Shown: piece by piece, positions 39,801 through 48,281 of the stretch
How the letters are laid out: each line of letters opens with the position of its first letter
How positions within the stretch are numbered: the stretch's first letter is position 1
Origin: Colias croceus
Taxonomy: Eukaryota; Arthropoda; Insecta; Lepidoptera; Pieridae
Direction: 5' to 3'
Length of the DNA: 64,000 bases
Assembly (NCBI RefSeq): GCF_905220415.1
Contig: NC_059553.1
Location: 5,356,501-5,420,500, forward strand
Program-made: the position numbers and the translations under genes
Notes under the pieces: generated by a model
What the model was told of the DNA's origin: nothing
Seen by the model: the letters and a program-made list of their open reading frames with translations, nothing else
Databases searched by the model: none

Positions 39801-42800
39801 CAAAAAATATATGCAAAATATTTATGTTAGTAAATGTTGACACTATAAAGATCTAAATCTATTTTACCGAGCGTTTTAGTAGCGGAACAAAATGTTTCCT
39901 ATGCGATTTAACGATTATTTAAACAGAATACATGCGTCACTGAAGCTATAAAATTAACAACAGAGCGGTTTGTGCACACCGATATTTCTGTAACCAAACG
40001 CTAATTGTGATTTAAGTATCGAAGAATTTAACAAATTAAGGTTCAATAATAATTTTAGAAGCTTTAGAAAATTTTATGATTCGTTGGAATATTGAATCCA
40101 CAGAACATATTATAAACCTCTCTTTATATTTCTGTGATTGATTCTAGTGATTTCGCTCTAGAACCTGTGATGCGAGTTACTACAAAACATTTTATGAAAT
40201 CCATAACTACTAATATTATAAATGCGAAAGTAACTCTGTCTGTCTGTCTGTCTGTTACTCAATCACGCCTTAACTACTGAACCAATTTGCATGAAATTTG
40301 GTATGGAGATATTTTGATACCCGAGAAAGGACATAGGCTACCTTTTATTGCGAAATATGTACCACGGGCGAAGCCGGGGCGGACCGCTAGTGAAAAATAA
40401 ATGTGTACGTCCTGGATATGTTTCGTGTATATATGTATGGTACTCGTATGAATTATGAAGGTAGCTTGATTCTATTTCGTAAGCATCTCATACATCGAGG
40501 AGGTCTTTTTTCATACGTTCCAAACGGACCGATCACTATCACAAATATTGATACCAATTATAAAATAAATGAAACCAAATTCCTAACTAATTGCATCGAC
40601 GTAGGTTATTAGAATCCTATATATGTATATGATGACACATACACATGTTTTATAAGTAATTGTTTTAGCTCTTCGGTTTCACCACAACGGGGCGCCACAA
40701 TACCTACTATTGTATTAAGTAATTAATATTATATTGCATCAGAGGCGCATTATTACCCATCAAAGTATCTGATGATAGTGTAGGTTCCTTTTGTTTTAAT
40801 TTCAATACAATTGATTTCAGTTGCAATTGATTGGAGGTTGTGTAATCGATATCAACTTTTTGTAGATAGGTAGTGAAAGTAAATTCTTTTCTATGATCGG
40901 GATTTTTATCGTTTCATATTTTTTTTCGTAATATGGTGGCGGGTATAGTCACTTTTAATAAACATTTTGAAAGGTCATTTTGAAAACTCTAAAGGTCATC
41001 AATTCGAAATATAAACGAAATTATTTTTTTTTATTAAATTAATGATTTTATAAAAATAAAACACTATATACTACTAACACAGTATACTACTGATTTAATT
41101 ATGACAATAATAATTAACGTATTGCACATTTTCGAAGTGCAGTTATGAACACAGCGACCAGCGTGTCAAAAAATGTCTCTCTGTAATATTTTATTTTTTT
41201 CCCACTAGTAAATTGTCTCCTGTTTGCATATCTATCGTTATTATATTAAAGCGTACTCAAGAAATTGACTACTTTACTAATAAATCAACCTTGAATTAAT
41301 AAAATTAATTACATAATACTATTCCGAATTAATTATTTTATTTAACCATTTATTATACCCATACAATTCGTTTCAGATGGCGTCGCAGTAGAAAAAGGAG
41401 GAAGCTGGCACGGAGTACGGACAGACTGAGAAGATCCCGGGATGCGGTCAATGTTCCCGACTGTCCCGGCTTGGCGAGGCGCTATCATGAATGTAACACA
41501 GCGGTAAGTAAAATATAATAAAAAACTAGCTGCAGATGTTGTTTCGTGTTTTCTCTTTAAAGAACCTTGCTTGTGCCTAATGTTTAAAAAATTAGCCGAA
41601 TTGGTGGAGCCGTTCTCGAGTTTACGATCTGCAATATATTTGGCGACTCATTTTTATTATACATAGTTTTATTTGTATTAAAATGAGAAGTGATACGATA
41701 TGATAGTTACCTATACTTAATTAATATTTTTGATGTATTATAATTCTTCTGAGTATACAAGTCATACCTACCTACTTACCCTTAGATTAAGGATTGCGCG
41801 CGCGCTACCGCGCGCGGAGACCAAACCTTAATCTAAGCTACTTACCATTATTATATTATGTAAGCAAGGTTTCCCAATAATTCTTATAATGTGACTGTCA
41901 AAATATTATTCTAATAGTACGCTTAATTTTCCGCAGCCGTGTCCCGGGCCGGTACACGATTCCCGGGCTGAGCAATGTTCGGTGTACGACCGCAGGCCGT
42001 TCCGTGGAAGATTCTACACCTGGGTGCCGTACGTTGATGGTAAAAAGAAATATTTTATGCTAGAAAGGAGATTGCCCAAGTGACTATGGCACTTGGTATC
42101 GCAATCAAACTTATTGTGTCAAGATGAAAATAATATAGCTCAATTTAAAGCTTGATGTTAGTACTTTTAGAAACGATTAAAGTTTTTATGTAAATAAGCC
42201 GCAGTTCACGACAATAAAATTAAAACAATAGTTTTATTCAATACTTAAAAAAAATACTTTATCGAGTTTAAACTAACGATAAACGTTAAGTTAATATAGG
42301 TAATAGGTAATATTACATAGGTAATATTTTAATTTACAAGACAAATGTGAAAAGTATATCGTAATAAACATTATTTCGTAATAAATTACGTCGAACAATG
42401 CGTCGAACACATTCATTCAACATACCTAATTCACTTCAAATAGAAACTATGCTATGACATATGACGCAGGACGCTTGCAAGAGAGATAGATATATGTGTC
42501 AAAACAAAAACTCTTATTTTATTTCTATTTATTCGGTATAATTACGACTTAATAGTGATAAATATGATCATTATAAATACAAATAGGTAGAAATTAACAA
42601 TATCACGAACACGTGACACAACTAGTATTTTACCGATTCCATACGTGGTCATACATATTTCAAAACACAAACTTTTAATATTATTTTAATTTATCCGGTA
42701 TAATTAAGACTTAATAGTGATTAATCATACATATGATCATTATAAATAAAAATAGGAATTAACAATATCACGAATACGTGGCACAATTAAAATTTTACCG

Positions 42801-43301
42801 ATACCATCCGTGGTCATTCTCCTTTGTACCAAGAATTTCTGTAACCTGACAGAAAAAATGATATGAATGTTTAAATTATTTAATATTTATAACCTACTTT
42901 AAATTTTTATTAAATCACCCCATTGCAAAACAACTTTGAATAAAAAGATGGAGGTAGTTAAAAAATATCCATTTTTGCATCAATATCACAACACGTCAGT
43001 TTCCCGTGATCGCGCCCGCTATATTATTATAATGAATATACGCGTTTATAATCCTTTAAAACATTGGTTAAAGGGCCATAATTTCCAATCGATTTTTGAA
43101 ATTTAAACATAACCCAACCTACATTCCTAAAGAACCTTACACACAATTACATAAACTTATTAATTATCAGGTAACGCACCATGCACACTGAACTGTCGAC
43201 CGCGCGGGCAGCAGTTTTACGCGTCGCTCGCGTTGGTGGCCGACGGGACACCCTGCACCAAGCCCGGCTTCAGAGCTATATGTGTGCAGGGGTCGTGTAA
43301 G
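4888..43301 (+). CDS. ADAMTS-like secreted matrix protein, N-terminal part (6 exons, continues past window)
   Basis: Six exons join into 200 continuous codons. Residues 1-23 or so form a signal peptide (hydrophobic core LLYVSLFIAFAAPL). Residues 49-124 are one thrombospondin type-1 repeat: tryptophans 49, 52 and 55, the CSKTCGGG stretch at 58-65, and six cysteines (58, 62, 73, 109, 119, 124). Residues 136-200 begin the ADAMTS cysteine-rich module (Cys 136, 161, 165, 185, 194, 199; motif LNCRPRG at 163-169; ADGTPC at 180-185). The TSR starts about 25 residues after the signal peptide, so there is no propeptide, metalloprotease or disintegrin domain: this is ADAMTS-like, not ADAMTS. The NCRPRG..FY wording and the interrupted TSR fit vertebrate ADAMTSL4/THSD4 and probably the insect orthologue; papilin is the main alternative, to be settled by downstream exons (Kunitz domains or not). 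Family members are secreted glycoproteins that bind matrix and microfibrils. The spacer domain and C-terminal TSRs are not in the window. Confidence 0.9.
8945..9012 (+). repeat. short tandem duplication, 26 bases with a 42-base period
   Basis: catcattattattagacgac followed by taatat occurs at 8945-8970 and exactly again at 8987-9012. Confidence 0.8.
9597..9778 (+). mobile_element. interspersed repeat (family B, plus)
   Basis: It has 'tattataaagctgaaaagt', 'tttgaacgcgctaatctcg', 'aactggtccgatttgaaaaa', 'tatcaaggaaggctatag' and a terminal 'gcgcggagcagctagt'. Same family as 4501-4706 and 44522-44679. The 85-codon frame at 9465-9722 runs into this repeat and is not a gene. Confidence 0.78.
11561..11604 (+). 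repeat. 44-base motif shared with 33941-33984
   Basis: tcgtcgccttacttcatgac, then gtgacggtattggcatgag and gcgactc. The second copy differs at about five positions. The similarity extends weakly leftwards (gatKcaaaga). It is partly self-complementary (gtcgcct with aggcgac). Probably a fragment of a dispersed element. Confidence 0.5.
11796..12008 (+). CDS. weak small-ORF candidate with one predicted membrane segment
   Basis: A 70-codon frame from ATG at 11796, beginning MERYVKCQINKRELVRRAK, with a hydrophobic run IGSAILAIVIVLSLL near residues 42-56 flanked by basic residues. The stretch is a little GC-richer than its surroundings, and a TATAAAA lies about 140 bases upstream. An out-of-frame ATG at 11767 precedes it. 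I recognise no family. It may be chance or part of an old repeat, because a motif shared with 33.9 kb lies 190 bases upstream. Confidence 0.15.
   Translation: MERYVKCQINKRELVRRAKIASRLKLWGIRSLRGRSMFRPSIGSAILAIVIVLSLLQNILKRCMLSESQL
12988..13421 (+). mobile_element. non-autonomous DNA transposon with imperfect TIRs and TA duplication (mariner-like MITE)
   Basis: The left end CAGGGTGTCCCACTGTTGG (from 12990) and the right end, read on the other strand, CAGGGTGTATCCCACTATTG (from 13419), form inverted repeats of about 30 bases with two small indels. A TA flanks each side, the target duplication of Tc1/mariner elements. The 430-base interior contains a 107-codon open frame that shows no transposase motif. 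I infer a mariner-type MITE. Confidence 0.7.
14923..15308 (+). mobile_element. Harbinger-type MITE with 17-base perfect TIRs and TAA duplication
   Basis: GGCGCGCCGCACACCAG at 14926-14942 is repeated exactly in inverse at 15289-15305, and TAA flanks both sides (14923-14925, 15306-15308). Three-base TWA duplications are the hallmark of PIF/Harbinger elements. At 380 bases it has no room for a transposase. It is strikingly GC-rich for this window and is built internally from recurring CGCCACAA and CTACAAAT words. Open frames on both strands here are by-products of its composition. Confidence 0.75.
17832..17860. repeat. short perfect hairpin
   Basis: cagacacaatag and ctattgtgtctg form a 12-base perfect stem with a 5-base loop, inside a locally GC-rich patch (17810-17875). 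The loop is too small for a typical microRNA precursor. Confidence 0.6.
18534..19626 (+). repeat. pair of direct repeats about 1 kb apart
   Basis: aatttcgatacaacaacc plus gggtaaatagcaatgaatga and 'aatgtctgctaagtattta' at 18534-18610 recur with few changes at 19563-19626. The first copy has 12 extra bases (ttattaataaaa) in the middle. Confidence 0.65.
20284..20580 (-). CDS. small intronless gene candidate nested antisense in intron 1, unknown function
   Basis: A 98-codon frame starting MSDSYQLKPLFSDALF and ending YDVRYKLYR. The ATG at 20580 is genuine and has an in-frame TAG two codons upstream. A polyadenylation signal AATAAA lies about 20 bases after the stop. On the minus strand a TATAAA (20634-20629) sits about 35 bases before a TCAG (20601-20598) that could serve as initiator. 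The frame is richer in GC than its surroundings and uses mixed codons. The product is soluble-looking, tyrosine-rich and basic, with no signal peptide, membrane segment or cysteine. I recognise no family and it does not resemble a transposase or reverse transcriptase. It could be a lineage-specific gene, perhaps testis-expressed; that last point is a guess. It may instead be a chance frame. Confidence 0.5.
   Translation of the reverse strand: MSDSYQLKPLFSDALFTVLRLRYNNPSRAYSFKISDTSLMHKILIREQNMMTPDDFAQTLGLAPRSRHLNLIYDLNKTISYRAYDVVNSYDVRYKLYR
20629..20634 (-). promoter_or_regulatory. TATA-like box upstream of the 98-codon nested frame
   Basis: TATAAA on the minus strand, about 35 bases before TCAG and 54 bases before the ATG. 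In a sequence this AT-rich the box alone has little weight; it counts only with the intact frame and the AATAAA. Confidence 0.3.
24834..24863. repeat. (TA)n microsatellite
   Basis: About 14 uninterrupted AT units, followed by further AT-rich low-complexity sequence to about 24950. Confidence 0.9.
25283..25441. repeat. GC-rich repeat island with a perfect hairpin
   Basis: About 160 bases of very high GC stand out in AT-rich intron. cacggcctc and gaggccgtg (25327-25350) form a perfect 9-base stem around a 6-base loop. Its wording ('ggcacggcctccggggaag', 'taccgaccaaaaccccac') looks like a lepidopteran non-LTR or SINE fragment; the family is not assigned. It has no coding frame. Confidence 0.5.
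27812..28141 (-). CDS. small intronless gene candidate nested antisense in intron 1: basic, serine-rich, likely nuclear
   Basis: 109 codons from ATG at 28141 to TGA at 27812. The frame stays open 13 codons further upstream without an ATG, so this start is chosen for its CAAAATGG context, the arthropod optimum. Residues 1-20 (MEISLSQICDLLGERIEKY) could form a helix. KKRKL near 23-27 and RKRAVRR with RARK near 84-99 look like nuclear localisation signals. A serine tract (about 60-75) uses mixed TCA, TCG and TCT codons, and the tail is acidic (VEEDDSN). There are no membrane segments and only one cysteine. A TATA box and a TCAGT initiator lie upstream at suitable spacing, and the 55-base leader between has no ATG. 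I recognise no family; a chromatin or nuclear role is inferred from composition only. The trinucleotide repeat leaves some chance that it is not a gene. Confidence 0.55.
   Translation of the reverse strand: MEISLSQICDLLGERIEKYNSVSKKRKLTRLSRPRTSTPNAFTSVKMPSPNLEFSPEGKPSSSSSSSSTAASSSSPVQVVKSTPRKRAVRRTVGLRARKLVFVEEDDSN
28194..28230 (-). promoter_or_regulatory. core promoter (TATA plus arthropod initiator) of the 109-codon nested frame
   Basis: On the minus strand GTATATAAG (28230-28222) is followed by ATCAGTT, whose TCAGT (28198-28194) matches the arthropod initiator. The first T of the TATA box is about 33 bases before the initiator A, close to the usual 30-31. This would start transcription 55 bases before the ATG. 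Confidence 0.5.
30056..30119 (+). CDS. ADAMTS-like gene: second coding exon, end of signal peptide
   Basis: A 64-base exon between ttattacag and CCG|gtatgt. It completes a Leu codon and adds FIAFAAPLTNAENANTEVGLP. Joined to the first coding exon it produces a textbook signal peptide with likely cleavage after Ala-Pro-Leu-Thr-Asn-Ala (after residue 23 or so). The exon makes sense only in this join, which supports the 25 kb intron between the two. Confidence 0.82.
30120..32874 (+). other. second intron of the ADAMTS-like gene
   Basis: 2,755 bases between gtatgt and tttcag, phase 0. AT-rich, and I see no repeat copy, RNA gene or coding frame in it. Confidence 0.8.
32875..33014 (+). CDS. ADAMTS-like gene: third coding exon, first half of TSP type-1 repeat
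   Basis: 140 bases, acceptor atgtaatttcag, donor CCAG|gtatat. It encodes residues 34-79 with WSSWGTWSACSKTCGGG. The WxxWxxW pattern is the C-mannosylation consensus and Cys-Ser-Lys-Thr-Cys-Gly fits the O-fucose consensus CxxS/TCG, both known in thrombospondin repeats. GC content is clearly above the surrounding intron. The exon ends in phase 2 inside an Arg codon. Confidence 0.93.
33283..33672 (+). repeat. perfect 59-base inverted repeat around a 272-base spacer (MITE-like)
   Basis: The arm at 33283-33341 (starting tcccaccaaaaacataaatg, ending gttgacttaatttgc) is matched base for base by the reverse complement of 33614-33672. The match stops abruptly at both ends. Perfect identity suggests a recent or still active element. 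I could not see a clear target duplication. A piece of the arm, tgaactcggct, recurs at 34.98 kb in a dispersed repeat. Confidence 0.75.
33860..34209 (+). mobile_element. probable retroelement 3' fragment ending in (TTTA)n
   Basis: The right end is AATAAA followed by gattt and about six TTTA units (34186-34209), a common ending of lepidopteran non-LTR elements. Inside, 33941-33984 matches 11561-11604 with about five differences. The small open frame at 33890-34138 has no recognisable domain. Confidence 0.45.
34380..35022 (+). repeat. block of dispersed lepidopteran repeat
   Basis: It contains wording I associate with lepidopteran interspersed repeats: 'atctacagatgtttcgtcct', 'aagtcagtcagtcttaaaa', 'tcttgaggtcctcttgata' and 'cgagttataagggggtgaaa', and ends with 'cttgaactcggcttgacac' and 'gctgccgcgtgtctaga'. 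Noticeably GC-rich at both ends. It has no coding frame; the family is not assigned. Confidence 0.45.
38287..38415 (+). repeat. composite hairpin with a 37-base tandem duplication
   Basis: A perfect 22-base stem (38287-38308 with 38321-38342; atctgttaaaaagaaacata core) encloses a 12-base loop. The loop plus right arm is repeated in tandem (38309-38345 and 38346-38382). A second hairpin follows directly (ataaggttttgta / tacaaaaccttat). Confidence 0.8.
40209..40391 (+). mobile_element. interspersed repeat with (GTCT)n tract, likely truncated retroelement end (family A relative)
   Basis: It starts 'actaatattataaatgcg', followed by about four GTCT units (40237-40254), 'actgaaccaatttgcatg' and 'gaaatttggtatggagata', and ends 'cgaagccggggcggaccgc' plus ctagt. 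Repeats of this form, with (GTCT)n near the start, are widespread in Lepidoptera and have been linked to truncated RTE-type non-LTR elements. I rely on recollection for that link. Confidence 0.75.
41377..41503 (+). CDS. ADAMTS-like gene: fourth coding exon, basic insert and second half of TSR
   Basis: 127 bases, acceptor attcgtttcag, donor GCG|gtaagt, in phase with the previous exon. Residues 80-101 are extremely basic (RWRRSRKRRKLARS, then RLRRSR) and contain RKRR at 85-88, a match to the furin consensus RxK/RR. Cys109 and Cys119 with the RRYHEC segment complete the thrombospondin repeat. An insert between the third and fourth cysteine of the first TSR is also a feature of ADAMTSL4. Confidence 0.93.
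41504..41936 (+). other. fourth intron of the ADAMTS-like gene
   Basis: 433 bases, the shortest intron seen, phase 0. Its only notable content is the GC-rich hairpin element at 41781-41837. Confidence 0.85.
41771..41846 (+). repeat. GC-rich hairpin element flanked by 9-base direct repeats
   Basis: cttagattaagg (41781-41792) pairs exactly with ccttaatctaag (41826-41837), and between them a gcgcgcg / cgcgcgc stem forms an inner hairpin. ctacttacc stands directly on both sides (41772-41780, 41838-41846), which looks like a target duplication. The element is only 57 bases long and sits in the fourth intron. Confidence 0.65.
41937..42039 (+). CDS. ADAMTS-like gene: fifth coding exon, TSR end and start of cysteine-rich module
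   Basis: 103 bases, acceptor tttccgcag, donor GATG|gtaaaa, leaving phase 1. It encodes PCPGPVHDSRAEQCSVYD, then RRPFRGRFYTWVPYVD. The REQCS-like and FYxWxPY patterns are typical of the join between the first TSR and the cysteine-rich module in ADAMTS and ADAMTSL proteins. Confidence 0.93.
42040..43170 (+). other. fifth intron of the ADAMTS-like gene
   Basis: 1,131 bases, phase 1, carrying the diverged tandem duplication at 42500-42820. Nothing else is supported. Confidence 0.85.
42500..42820 (+). repeat. diverged tandem duplication, about 160-base unit
   Basis: Unit 1 (42500-42657) and unit 2 (42661-42820) share caaaacaMaaact, 'cggtataattacgacttaa', 'tagtgat', 'atgatcattataaat', 'aattaacaatatcacgaa' and 'ccatacgtggtcat' wording with scattered substitutions and small indels. 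Each unit carries an ACGTG core near its right part (acacgtgac, atacgtggc). Confidence 0.8.
43171..43301 (+). CDS. ADAMTS-like gene: sixth coding exon, cysteine-rich module
   Basis: 131 bases, acceptor attaattatcag, donor AAG|gtaagt, ending in phase 0. It encodes residues 157-200 with NAPCTLNCRPRG, FYASLALVADGTPC and AICVQGSCK, the conserved cysteine-rich core that precedes the spacer domain. No following exon (expected to carry a GCDGxxGS / CGVCGG-like motif) is visible up to 64000, so the next intron exceeds 20.6 kb. Confidence 0.93.
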
Positions 43302-44521
43302 GTAAGTTTACCTGGTGTAATTGTGATAAACTATTTTTAATACTTAACGTTGAATAGGAGAAGAGATCGAAGTACTATGGTACCTACTATGAAGATTTGC
43401 CTAAATTGATAGATTTATGAAATTTTAAAATTGCAAAAATAGCCTAAATAACCAAATATTATATCATCTGAATCTGAATTAAGTATTTATTTTTAAAATA
43501 GCGTATTTCGTGATGATATTCTGATCCCAGAAAACTGAAAGGAATTATCGTGACAGCGACATCTAGTGATCAGTAGCTGGTACTAGTATTGAATGTGATC
43601 TTTAGAATATTATTATCACAGTTAATATTATTGATATTATTGTTTGATGACAGATTGTAATATTAATATTACGCGAAGAAAATAAAAAGTCATCTTTGCA
43701 TCTACATAATATTATAGGTACGTAATTTATTAAAAACTTTGGAAGAAGAAAATATGGAGTATAAGTTTGATAGTATACCTATAATATTCTCAATATATTT
43801 TAATATATAATAAATAATAAATATTATATAGCAATATATTTTAATCCCAAATTTTTATTTGATTATAGGTATGCCTACATATGTGATTTTCTCAAAACTG
43901 ATGATCTTGTTTTCTAAACATTAAGTTGTATAATATTTTATTTAATATAATACATTGTAATATCAAAGGAATTGATTGGGTTTGCCGTTTGAAATACCTA
44001 CTTGTTAAAATAACGTCTAGTAGGTAGGTACTCTAGTATAATAAAGTCATGAACAATGAAACAGTTTATATGTGCCTATAGGTACCAATATTATTGAAGA
44101 AATACTGATCTATTAATTATTATGAATATGAAACGAAATAAAATCTGACAATTGCGTCTCACAAAAACGTATCCTTATAACAAAACCATTTTATTCTAAT
44201 AAAAATCCCGTATTAGTCAATTTGCAAAAAACCCGCAAATTGTTCACAATTTATAGCTTAATAAAGTACGTATATTCTCACGAATAATCCACTGCTAATA
44301 GATCCACTTTCAAACAGGAAAATGTCTATTAAAACACCGTAATTTGTTCTACTCCAAGCTTGTAGTAAGACCACGTCGGCTTTCGAGGCGCCTACCATTT
44401 ACTGCAGTTAATGCATAATTTTTCAAGATATAATTAATAATGAAATGATTTCCATAAGTATATGGGATAAATACTTTAATCGTTTTAAAAGTTGCAATTG
44501 AAAGCATGGTTGCAAAAAACT

Positions 44522-44679
44522 GTATTAATATTATAAAGCTGAAGCTTATCGCAGGAACTACTGGTCCGGCTTGAAAAATTATTTCGGTGTTAGATAGCCC
44601 AATTACCTGTGCCATTTACCGAGGCGCTAAGCCCAACAGGAGCGAAGCCACGCGGGTGAAGCCGCGGGGCGCGGATAGT
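44522..44679 (+). mobile_element. interspersed repeat (family B, plus, internally deleted)
   Basis: It shares 'attaatattataaagctgaa', 'ggaactactggtccggctt', 'cggtgttagatagccca', 'caacaggagcgaagccacg' and the end 'gcggatagt' with the other family B copies. It lacks the (GTTT)n and 'gaacgcgctaatc' part found in both other copies, an internal deletion near 44540. Confidence 0.72.
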
Positions 44680-47600
44680 CATTATCATATAAGTATCATA
44701 AAACTATGAAATGTCTATTACAAAATATGCAACTAATTTGCTTCAGGCTTGGTTTTGAAAGCCACATAAACAACTTTTAGGTTGCTATTGGGAAATATAT
44801 CACTTTATCTACCTTCATTAATATATTCGGTAGAAGTGCCATTTTATAATAATAAAAATACCTACACTTATCATATTTTCATACAAAAATAAAATAATTT
44901 TAATAAATAGTGAAAATATAAGTAGACAAAGTAAGTGTCCATAACCCGTATCCGATAATGCATGGCTGGGGGCACGCGCGTTAACTTAGAACTGTTCACA
45001 TAGCACGGCCATTAAATACGCGTATTTTGAATAATAAAAGGTAATTACGTATAAAGTACCTTCTAAGATCCTACATTTCAAAACCCCGGTTGGTAAAGGA
45101 ATGTTCAAATGAAAAAAATATTAAGACTTTTTTAAGTCCGTGACTTCGATCAAATATTGAGTTGAACGAACCCTTTCAATATTCAATTTCTAAAGTATTA
45201 ACGCTAAAGAGCGTGTACGAAAAATATTTATACATCTATGCACATACGTACATTAATTCATAACAAAATATCAGAAAAAATGTCAATTAAGAAGTAATTA
45301 GGTAGGTACCTAATTCAAATACTTGGCAGAATTAATATTATTAGAAATATTTTAATAATCCCAACCCCAACCCAAATAACGTATTGCATGATCTATAAAT
45401 ATAAATCTGAGAGGTACAATAAAATTAATCCACTTTAAATAAATTTGAATTACGACATCGGAGTGGCCATACAATTATAGCCTACGGTGCTGATCCATCA
45501 CTTGTCCTCGAGTAGAGGATTGTTAATGCTATCCTCAATTTCTTTAAAATTTCCCCATGTTGCAGTGTATGGATTTATCTAATAAATGAGGAATTTATTT
45601 ACATTCTGCCTTGCCAATATAATACTACCTCGAAGAAATTTCTATGATTATCCTAAAAAGATTCTGATGTGGAAAGTTTTTGTTTTATGTTATTTATTTT
45701 CACTGAGCACTTAATATTGTAGATTTTTATTTTTTAACTGAGGCTTCTTAAATAGCTTCTGTTCGCTTTTGTAGTATTTTATCAAACCGGATTCTATTAA
45801 AATTATATGATTTTGAAGGTTTCTTTGATAATAAACACCTTAGTAAAAGAAGAAAAATTAAAAATTATGCTAACAGTTTTAAAATTATTAAAATACTGAG
45901 CACATAGAACATTTCTCACAGTGACCACATGAGCCATGACTTAGATATGTAACATGTGTAATTTCAAAGTAGATACCTACATTACATTAAAATTAAATAA
46001 GTAGTTATTATTATATTATCATTATAATAAATATTGTAGATAAAGTTTCCAGAACAGTCATTGCCAGATGTAAATTACGTAAACACGTTGCAAGTCGCCA
46101 ATTTTCAGAAAAGCCAAAACCAAAGACCCATACATTCGAATCCGTTCTCGGAAATCAAAATGCATTTTCCCGAGCCGCAGTTCAACTAAAACTGGTTACG
46201 GGATTTCGACGCCAATTGCTAGCAATTTTCAACGATAACTGTCAAACGATACCAATACAGGGACCCGTTATAGCCCTAGGGCTTCGAATCGCTAACGAAA
46301 TATATTTAATAACATTCGTATCTTGATATATACGTGTTGATATAATTTATGGTGTTATTCACAATTTGCTTCCGATCTTTAATTACTGTGTGCGCGAGTG
46401 TAAATTACTACCTATGGAGTATGGGCATTAAAACTTATTGCCTATAAATTTAAGTAATGACAACAAACTGTTCTCTAAGTATAACAAATAAGCAATGTTT
46501 ATGGCCACTGCTTTATTATGAAGTAATTTCATTTTACGATACTAACAATGGTCATCGATTGCTATTTTATTCATGTTTACGATTTATTTACTTAATGTTT
46601 CAGATTATTTATGAGTATCATTTTAAATCCATGTTATGCGTGAAAACTTAAACTAAATTTCACTTTGTTTAAAAAAAGTGTATTTTTGGAATCGTTCTTA
46701 TCTGGAACAATGAAAACTCACTACATACGTATAATAATAAAAAATGTTAGAAACAACAAAATTACTACACTTATATTAGATCTAGTAATCGATAGCTATA
46801 GGTACCATAAAACCTCTAATACCAATTTCCCTACTATTAACATAAATCGTATAATAAACATGACGAAAGAAAGCTGCCCATCAGCTAATCACACTATGAT
46901 GTAAAAGGAAGTCGAATAAGCAGTAATACTAATGAATTTATATGGAATTGTAGATCGCATAATGACATCTTTGGTATCGGGACGACAAATTAATTGCTCT
47001 GTAATGACAAGTCGGCATTCCGATTGAACACCACTTGGCTGCGTCTAATGGAACCCAAGGCATTTATATATTAATACTTGGAGAGAAAACATCCTGCGAG
47101 ATGTGAGATTTAGTATAGACGTCTAAAAATCATAAAAATTATACTTATTCTTCTCGACAGTTACCGACCCCAGTGAGATAATAATTATAAGTTATATCGT
47201 TTTCCATTTTGACATTTTAAACCAATGTTTATTTCACTCTATTTTTATTATGTTCAAATAATAAATAACATCGTTCTTGAAATAAAAACACTATTATAAA
47301 ATTGAATAGGTATATTTTCTTAAATATACTGTAAAGATAGACAATAACTGTAAAAATATGGCCCTTAAAATGCAATTTAAAGTGATTTATTTATATTCAT
47401 TATTATGTTAAGTAAATTAATATATAACTGATTTGCTTAGAAACTGATATGTTCTACCGACACGAATCAATTCATCAAACACGTCAATGAGAATATTGAT
47501 TTATAACTAGATATAGTAGCATATTATATTTTAAAGTGAAACAATATTATTTATTTAATATATAAACGTAATCTGAATGGTGAATGTCATCTAAATATAT

Positions 47601-47832
47601 ATATATTTTATTTAAGTAAAAATGGCCACATAACCAAACCATGGTTATGAAAGGTTCTATTAATTTATATTTATTAACAGAAACAAATTGCGAATTTCCG
47701 AAACATATTTGTACCAAAAACTTAAGTAAATTAAGTTCAATAAACAATCAAGCATTAATTTTAAAACATAGCAATAAAGCTCCTACATTTACTCCACCGC
47801 ATTTCACATAAGATCTCCATCATCCCTCTATA

Positions 47833-47853
47833 TAAACAAACAAACAAACAAAC
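47833..47853. repeat. (CAAA)n tract
   Basis: Four to five AAAC units. Similar tracts belong to family B repeats, but no other family B sequence is visible next to it. Confidence 0.7.
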
Positions 47854-48107
47854 GTGACTATCCTACAAGCGTCTCGCTTAGAATGCTACTCATTGCTGTT
47901 TCTACTTAAATCTGCACCGTTAATTCACAGATGGACAACGGTACAACGTCTTAAGCTTATCATACTGCATTAATAAATACTGCTGCAGAAATAATAGCAT
48001 TCATTTAAGATTATGTCTGTACTTACCGTAGAAATAGCTATTTGGGGATAGTTTAGATGTTATGACATTAATATTATTATCATACATGTACTACATGTAC
48101 TACTTAG

Positions 48108-48281
48108 CGCCGATTTTTCAATGCTTGGATAAAACTTATTCGTCGAATAATGTATAAAACTACCATTTTAAAAACGTATTCTAATTGCCCATATTTGACA
48201 GTTTACGTGACATTTTAATATTATCGTGTATTGGACTTTATTGGACGGATAAGTTTTATCCAAGCATTGAAAAATCGACCC
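48108..48281 (+). mobile_element. small MITE with 32-base inverted ends
   Basis: cgatttttcaatgcttggat at 48111 continues to 48142 and is matched, with one difference, by the reverse complement of 48246-48277. The element is about 170 bases with an AT-rich centre and no frame. The target duplication is unclear; TTA and TAA stand near the two ends. Confidence 0.72.

Larger units (their letters stand above)
33015..41376 (+). other. third intron of the ADAMTS-like gene, repeat-rich
   Basis: 8,362 bases, phase 2. The first 2 kb is packed with repeats (perfect inverted repeat at 33283-33672, a retroelement-like tail ending at 34209, a dispersed-repeat block at 34380-35022). Further along there is a composite hairpin near 38.3 kb and a repeat with a (GTCT)n tract at 40.2 kb. 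I see no supported gene in the rest. Confidence 0.8.

Noticed and set aside
44349..44615. 88-codon minus-strand frame
   Set aside because: Its first part is the reverse strand of the family B repeat copy at 44522-44679.
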